Of a stretch of DNA of 35,168 nucleotides, positions 31,681-35,168 are shown one piece after another. The stretch is from NCBI GenBank assembly GCA_012520945.1, contig JAAYNH010000041.1, forward strand, positions 1 through 35,168. The letters run 5' to 3'. The stretch is from Treponema sp. Lineage in GTDB: Bacteria; Spirochaetota; Spirochaetia; Treponematales; Treponemataceae. The first letter of the stretch is position 1. Each line of letters begins with the position of its first letter. The notes beneath the pieces are model-generated. The model was not told the origin of the DNA. It saw only the letters and a program-made list of their open reading frames with translations, and ran no database searches. The position numbers and the translations under genes were made by a program.

Positions 31681-33663
31681 TTAATCAATAAAAAGACTAT
31701 CAATTTCTGCTTTATATTTTATAGTAATTTTATGTCGCATATATTCTTGCTTACCGGAAAGTTCTTCACCAACCTTAAAACTTTCCGCAAGTAATGCAAA
31801 GCGGAAAACTTTTTCACAAGGCCTAAAACCTGTTTTAACATTTACTCTATCATCAATTTCTTTACGAATTAAATCTTTTATAAATTGCTCATCTAAAAGT
31901 TTTTCATAATCTAAAAAAGCCGGTCCGTTTTCTTTTGCATATTCAAGAATTGCATCACGTGATGGCACAATTAATGCACAAACATAACGCTTGTCTTGTC
32001 CTAAAAGCACAGCGGATTCAATATAATCGCTACCACAAATTGCAAATTCAATGGCTATAGGTTCAATATTTTCACCACCTAGCAAAACAATAGTGTCTTT
32101 TGCACGCCCAGAGATTTTAATTTCATCATCATATGTCATGATTCCTAAGTCTCCGGTGTTAAGCCAACCGTTAGAATCTATAATTTGTTCTGTTAAATCA
32201 GGTCGTTTATAATAACCTTTCATTACTTGATCACCTTTTGTTACAATGATGCCTTGTTTTCCCGGTTTTAAGGCTTCCATGGAAACTATCTTTCCATTTT
32301 CTTCCGGAACAACTTTTAATTCCATACTTGGAATAATTGAACCTACACAACCCGGACGAGGAAAAGTATAATCACGAACAGAAAGAATCGGTGCTGTTTC
32401 AGTCATACCATAACCTTCCAACAAAGGAAAATTTATCGCTCTATAAAATGCATCAGTTTCAGGTTGTAATGCTCCGCCACCGGAAATTCCTGCTACAAAC
32501 TTTCCACCAAGTTTTGAACGAATATTTTTATAAACTAATTTTTCACCTAAAGCATATAATGGAAATAATAAAATCATAGGAAAAAAACCGACAATTGTAT
32601 CAATAAAACGCGGTTTTTTATTGAATCTACAAACTTGTCCTTTTACATGTTCTTTTGCCCAAACATATTTTTTCCCAACGCTTATAAAAAATTTGAACAT
32701 AACGAATTTTATACCACCAGTTTTTTTCATTGCACGAAATACACCGTTTGCTAACGTTTCCCATAATCGCGGAACACCACACATCATTTCAGGTTTAATT
32801 ACTGCCATATCTGCAAGCATAATTTGACCGACAGGTTTTGAATATACTAAAGCACTTTGAAATGTTAATACAATATATTGTATGGCTCGTTCAAAACTGT
32901 GCCAAACAGGTAAAACAGTTAACCATTTTTGATTAGGTTTACCCGGCAAAAGATAATGAACGGTTTCCAATTGAGCTATGTAGTTTCTGTGAGTAAGCAT
33001 TACACCTTTAGGAATTCCTGTTGTTCCGGATGTATAAATTAAAGTAGCGGTATCATTTGGAAGAATCTCACTCATAATTTTTTCAATTTCAGTTACTTTG
33101 ACAGGATTTTCCGTAATAATCTTTTTTCCTTCTTCCAATAGTGATGCAAAAGAATAAATTTTAATTCCTACTTCATTTGCTTTAGCCTCAATTATTTTTG
33201 CATCTTCTCCTGTAGGCATATCAAAAAATATAGCTTTTTTCAAAAGAGAAATTTCTTTATCATTATTTAATACATTTAGAAGTTGTCTTGAAGTTTCAAA
33301 AAAACAGATTTTTGCTTCTGAATGTGAAATAATAAAACTAACTTCACTTGCAGTTGAATCACAACCACGTGGCACATCAGCACCACCTAAAGATAAAACA
33401 GCTAAATCTGCTAAAAGCCATTCTCTACGATTGTCAGAAATTAATGCAACGTGACTATTTTTTTCAACACCAAGTTTTTGTAAACTTATAGCTAATGCAA
33501 TAATTTCATTATACACACTTTCATAACTATACTCTTGAAAATTACCATTTACATCTTTTGCATATTGGGCAATATTTTTCGGACATGTTTCTTTGAGTGA
33601 TTTAATTAACATTGGCAAAGTTTGTGGCAAATTATCATTTTTCACATATTTACGTCGTCTCAT
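31681..33663 (-). CDS. Long-chain fatty acid-CoA ligase (AMP-forming)
   Basis: This is a 660-residue ANL-superfamily enzyme. The AMP-binding P-loop is LIYTSGTTGIPKG (208-220), the adenylate motif is EGYGMTET, and the C-terminal hinge region is GWLNTGDLGIMTYDDEIKISGR followed by AKDTIVLLGGENIEP, as in long-chain acyl-CoA synthetases of the FAA1/FadD15 type. It activates fatty acids taken up from the surroundings for lipid synthesis, which fits host-dependent spirochaetes. Chain-length preference cannot be read. CGGAG lies 6 nt before the ATG. There is no signal peptide, so it is cytoplasmic or membrane-associated. Confidence 0.93.
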   Translation of the reverse strand: MRRRKYVKNDNLPQTLPMLIKSLKETCPKNIAQYAKDVNGNFQEYSYESVYNEIIALAISLQKLGVEKNSHVALISDNRREWLLADLAVLSLGGADVPRGCDSTASEVSFIISHSEAKICFFETSRQLLNVLNNDKEISLLKKAIFFDMPTGEDAKIIEAKANEVGIKIYSFASLLEEGKKIITENPVKVTEIEKIMSEILPNDTATLIYTSGTTGIPKGVMLTHRNYIAQLETVHYLLPGKPNQKWLTVLPVWHSFERAIQYIVLTFQSALVYSKPVGQIMLADMAVIKPEMMCGVPRLWETLANGVFRAMKKTGGIKFVMFKFFISVGKKYVWAKEHVKGQVCRFNKKPRFIDTIVGFFPMILLFPLYALGEKLVYKNIRSKLGGKFVAGISGGGALQPETDAFYRAINFPLLEGYGMTETAPILSVRDYTFPRPGCVGSIIPSMELKVVPEENGKIVSMEALKPGKQGIIVTKGDQVMKGYYKRPDLTEQIIDSNGWLNTGDLGIMTYDDEIKISGRAKDTIVLLGGENIEPIAIEFAICGSDYIESAVLLGQDKRYVCALIVPSRDAILEYAKENGPAFLDYEKLLDEQFIKDLIRKEIDDRVNVKTGFRPCEKVFRFALLAESFKVGEELSGKQEYMRHKITIKYKAEIDSLFID

Positions 33664-33684
33664 ATTTTCTCCGAAAATTGCTTA

Positions 33685-33731
33685 AAATAAATTAATAAAA
33701 GATACTTTGACAATATCACATATTTTGTCAA
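33685..33731. promoter_or_regulatory. Promoter region of the acyl-CoA ligase with inverted repeat
   Basis: On the minus strand TTGTCA (33708-33713), 17 bp, TTATTT (33685-33690) is a plausible promoter. TTGACAA (33707-33713) and TTGTCAA (33725-33731) form a 7-bp inverted repeat with an 11-bp centre that overlaps the -35, as an operator would. The repeat is short and the region A/T-rich, so this is tentative. Confidence 0.4.
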
Positions 33732-33804
33732 TATGCAAGTAGTTTGTTATATACAAGGTATTAAATATATTTATAAATCTCTTTTATTTATTTTATATTT
33801 TTAT

Positions 33805-33810
33805 TATAAT
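33805..33810 (+). promoter_or_regulatory. -10 box of a leaderless thiI promoter
   Basis: Consensus TATAAT ends 7 nt before the thiI ATG (33818), with ATTTTTT between and no Shine-Dalgarno sequence. The -35 region (around 33782-33787) is weak. Confidence 0.55.
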
Positions 33811-33817
33811 ATTTTTT

Positions 33818-35047
33818 ATGAAAATAATCACCTATCTAGCTAAACTCGGAGAACTTACATTAAAAGGCTCAAATTTAAAAGAATTTGAAATGCGATTAAT
33901 TGAAAATGCACGTCTTAGTTTAGAAACAGTTGAAGCAAAAATTTCATTACGTGCAGGCCGTATGTATATTGATTGTCCGGAATCTTCGTGTGATGCTGTA
34001 GAATGGACACTAAATCACCTTATTGGAATTACAGGTTGGGCTAAAACTATTGTTTGTGAAAAATCAATTGAATCGATAAAAGAAGTAGTTATGAAATTAG
34101 CAATTGATGAAAAAGAAAAAGGTGCTAAATCTTTTAAAATCGAAACAAAACGAGCCGATAAATCTTTTCCATTAAATGCATATGAAGTTTGTTGCAAAGC
34201 GGCAGAAGATGTTTTTGAAAAAAAAATTCTTACAGTGGATGTCAAAAAACCAGACACAATAATTTGGATTGAAATTCGCGAACGATGTTTTATTTATTCA
34301 TATGCCTCCGTTGGACATAGAGGCTTACCTGTTGGAACAAGTAGTCGCGGTTTGCTTTTACTTTCAGGTGGAATTGACAGTCCTGTTGCCGGTTACAGAA
34401 TGATGCGACGCGGGATGAAAATTGACTGTTGTTATTTTCATGCCTATCCATATACGTCTGATGAAGCACAAAAAAAAGTTGAAGAATTAGCAAAAATAAT
34501 TGCTATGTACGGTGTAAAAACTAACATTAATATTATTCCATTTACAGAAGTTCAAATGAAAATAAAACAAACGTGTGCTAATGTGAAAAGTGCTAGTGGA
34601 TTTCCTGCGAATTCTTATACAACACTTTTACTAAGAATGTGTATGATGAAATGTGCTTCTATTTTAGCAAAACATATAAAATGTAAATGCTTGGTTACAG
34701 GAGAAAGTCTTGGACAAGTTGCAAGCCAAACAATTGAAAATATGAATGTTACGGAAAGTGCTTGTGACTTACCTTTACTCAGACCATGCGTTGGCTTGGA
34801 TAAAGAAGAAATTGTTGACACTGCAAAATTTATTGGTACATATGAAACTTCAATACTACCATATGAAGACTGCTGTGTATTATTTTCACCAAAACATCCA
34901 ATTTTACGAGCAACACATGAAGATGCATGGGATCTTTACAACTCAATGAATATAGATAATTTAATTCAAGAAGCATTTGAAAAGCGTGAAGTGAAAACAT
35001 TTTCTACACGAAATTATGTCGCTGAAAATTTTAGTAAAACAAATTAA
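33818..35047 (+). CDS. thiI: tRNA 4-thiouridine sulfurtransferase
   Basis: This 409-residue ThiI places sulfur at U8 of tRNA and can feed thiamine thiazole synthesis. The N-terminus has the ferredoxin-like/THUMP region (~1-165). The PP-loop SGGIDS is at 183-188 for ATP-dependent adenylation. EDCCVLFSPKHP near 351 carries the conserved cysteine of the PP-loop domain. The rhodanese domain of the E. coli enzyme is absent, as in many bacteria that rely on a separate sulfur donor, so the sulfur carrier is probably an IscS-type desulfurase elsewhere. It is divergent from the acyl-CoA ligase. Confidence 0.96.
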   Translation: MKIITYLAKLGELTLKGSNLKEFEMRLIENARLSLETVEAKISLRAGRMYIDCPESSCDAVEWTLNHLIGITGWAKTIVCEKSIESIKEVVMKLAIDEKEKGAKSFKIETKRADKSFPLNAYEVCCKAAEDVFEKKILTVDVKKPDTIIWIEIRERCFIYSYASVGHRGLPVGTSSRGLLLLSGGIDSPVAGYRMMRRGMKIDCCYFHAYPYTSDEAQKKVEELAKIIAMYGVKTNINIIPFTEVQMKIKQTCANVKSASGFPANSYTTLLLRMCMMKCASILAKHIKCKCLVTGESLGQVASQTIENMNVTESACDLPLLRPCVGLDKEEIVDTAKFIGTYETSILPYEDCCVLFSPKHPILRATHEDAWDLYNSMNIDNLIQEAFEKREVKTFSTRNYVAENFSKTN

Positions 35048-35064
35048 TTCTTTTTCATAAGTAT

Positions 35065-35168
35065 CTAGTAAACATATTTAACTGAAAACTTAAAATAATG
35101 TGAACATATATTTGTTAATTTGTTTTTCCATTCAGAAATTGCTTTTTGAACATCAGTTTCTGTTGCAG
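35065..35168 (-). CDS. 3' end of an unidentified gene (partial)
   Basis: An open frame enters from the right edge on the minus strand and ends at a TAG (35065-35067). Its last 33 residues read ATETDVQKAISEWKNKLT, then NICSHYFKFSVKYVY. The lysine/glutamate-rich helical look suggests real coding sequence, and it is convergent with thiI. It is too short to name. Confidence 0.5.
   Translation of the reverse strand, partial: ATETDVQKAISEWKNKLTNICSHYFKFSVKYVY

Noticed and set aside
1-35168. Mobile element, phage, CRISPR or defence system
   Set aside because: No transposase, integrase, regularly spaced repeats or defence-type domains were seen. Gene content is core metabolism, transport and signalling.

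Overview
The window is AT-rich chromosomal DNA (roughly 30% G+C by eye) from a diderm bacterium, most likely a spirochaete of the Treponema type. Signal-peptide proteins look like outer-membrane beta-barrels ending in phenylalanine, one lipoprotein has a serine-rich (FSSC) lipobox of spirochaetal style, and a CHASE2 cyclase sits beside a FecR protein. The antiporter carries a PTS-EIIA-like tail, and the chemoreceptor and PerR/rubredoxin pair fit an anaerobic or microaerophilic motile organism. The genus is inferred from family recall only. The gene set is mainly housekeeping and biosynthetic. I see no insertion sequence, phage, CRISPR array or defence island.

Layout: 90-4324 (minus) holds aspartate kinase and a CHASE2 class III cyclase. 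Divergent from it, 4370-6858 (plus) encodes a small exported protein, a beta-barrel and a FecR-domain protein, ending in an 18-bp hairpin. 6963-14334 (plus) carries a TPR/zinc-finger protein, a WYL regulator, release factor 1 (prfA), its glutamine methyltransferase (prmC) and a (p)ppGpp synthetase (RSH). 14331-18346 (minus) holds a lipoprotein phosphoesterase, a beta-barrel, a U32 protein and an alpha/beta hydrolase. metA (plus) is divergent from this group. 19345-21426 (minus) is a cation/proton antiporter with an EIIA tail. tRNA-Val(UAC) follows with a clear promoter and terminator. 21948-23871 (minus) is a complete biotin ECF transporter (bioY-bioM-bioN). thrC and carB follow on plus, then a 37-residue rubredoxin-like protein (28770-28883) and a PerR-type regulator. 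The window ends with a chemoreceptor and an acyl-CoA ligase (minus), thiI (plus), and the tail of an unknown minus-strand gene.

Aspartate-family synthesis is represented by aspartate kinase, metA and threonine synthase. Release-factor production and methylation sit together with stringent-response synthesis.

Four observations stand out. (1) Nine genes without a usable Shine-Dalgarno sequence have a good -10 box, often an extended TGn-TAnnnT, only 6-9 nt upstream of their ATG, which predicts leaderless transcripts. Genes with a Shine-Dalgarno sequence do not show this. (2) The chemoreceptor has a periplasmic-binding-protein fold whose two lobes appear in swapped order. The junction motif SEPL occurs at both ends, and the sensor is predicted to lie in the cytoplasm. 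(3) A perfect 19-bp PerR-box-like palindrome covers the start region of the rubredoxin promoter, one gene upstream of a PerR homologue with all five regulatory-metal residues. (4) The RSH enzyme keeps its synthetase motifs but has lost the hydrolase HD and ED residues and the C-terminal ACT domain.
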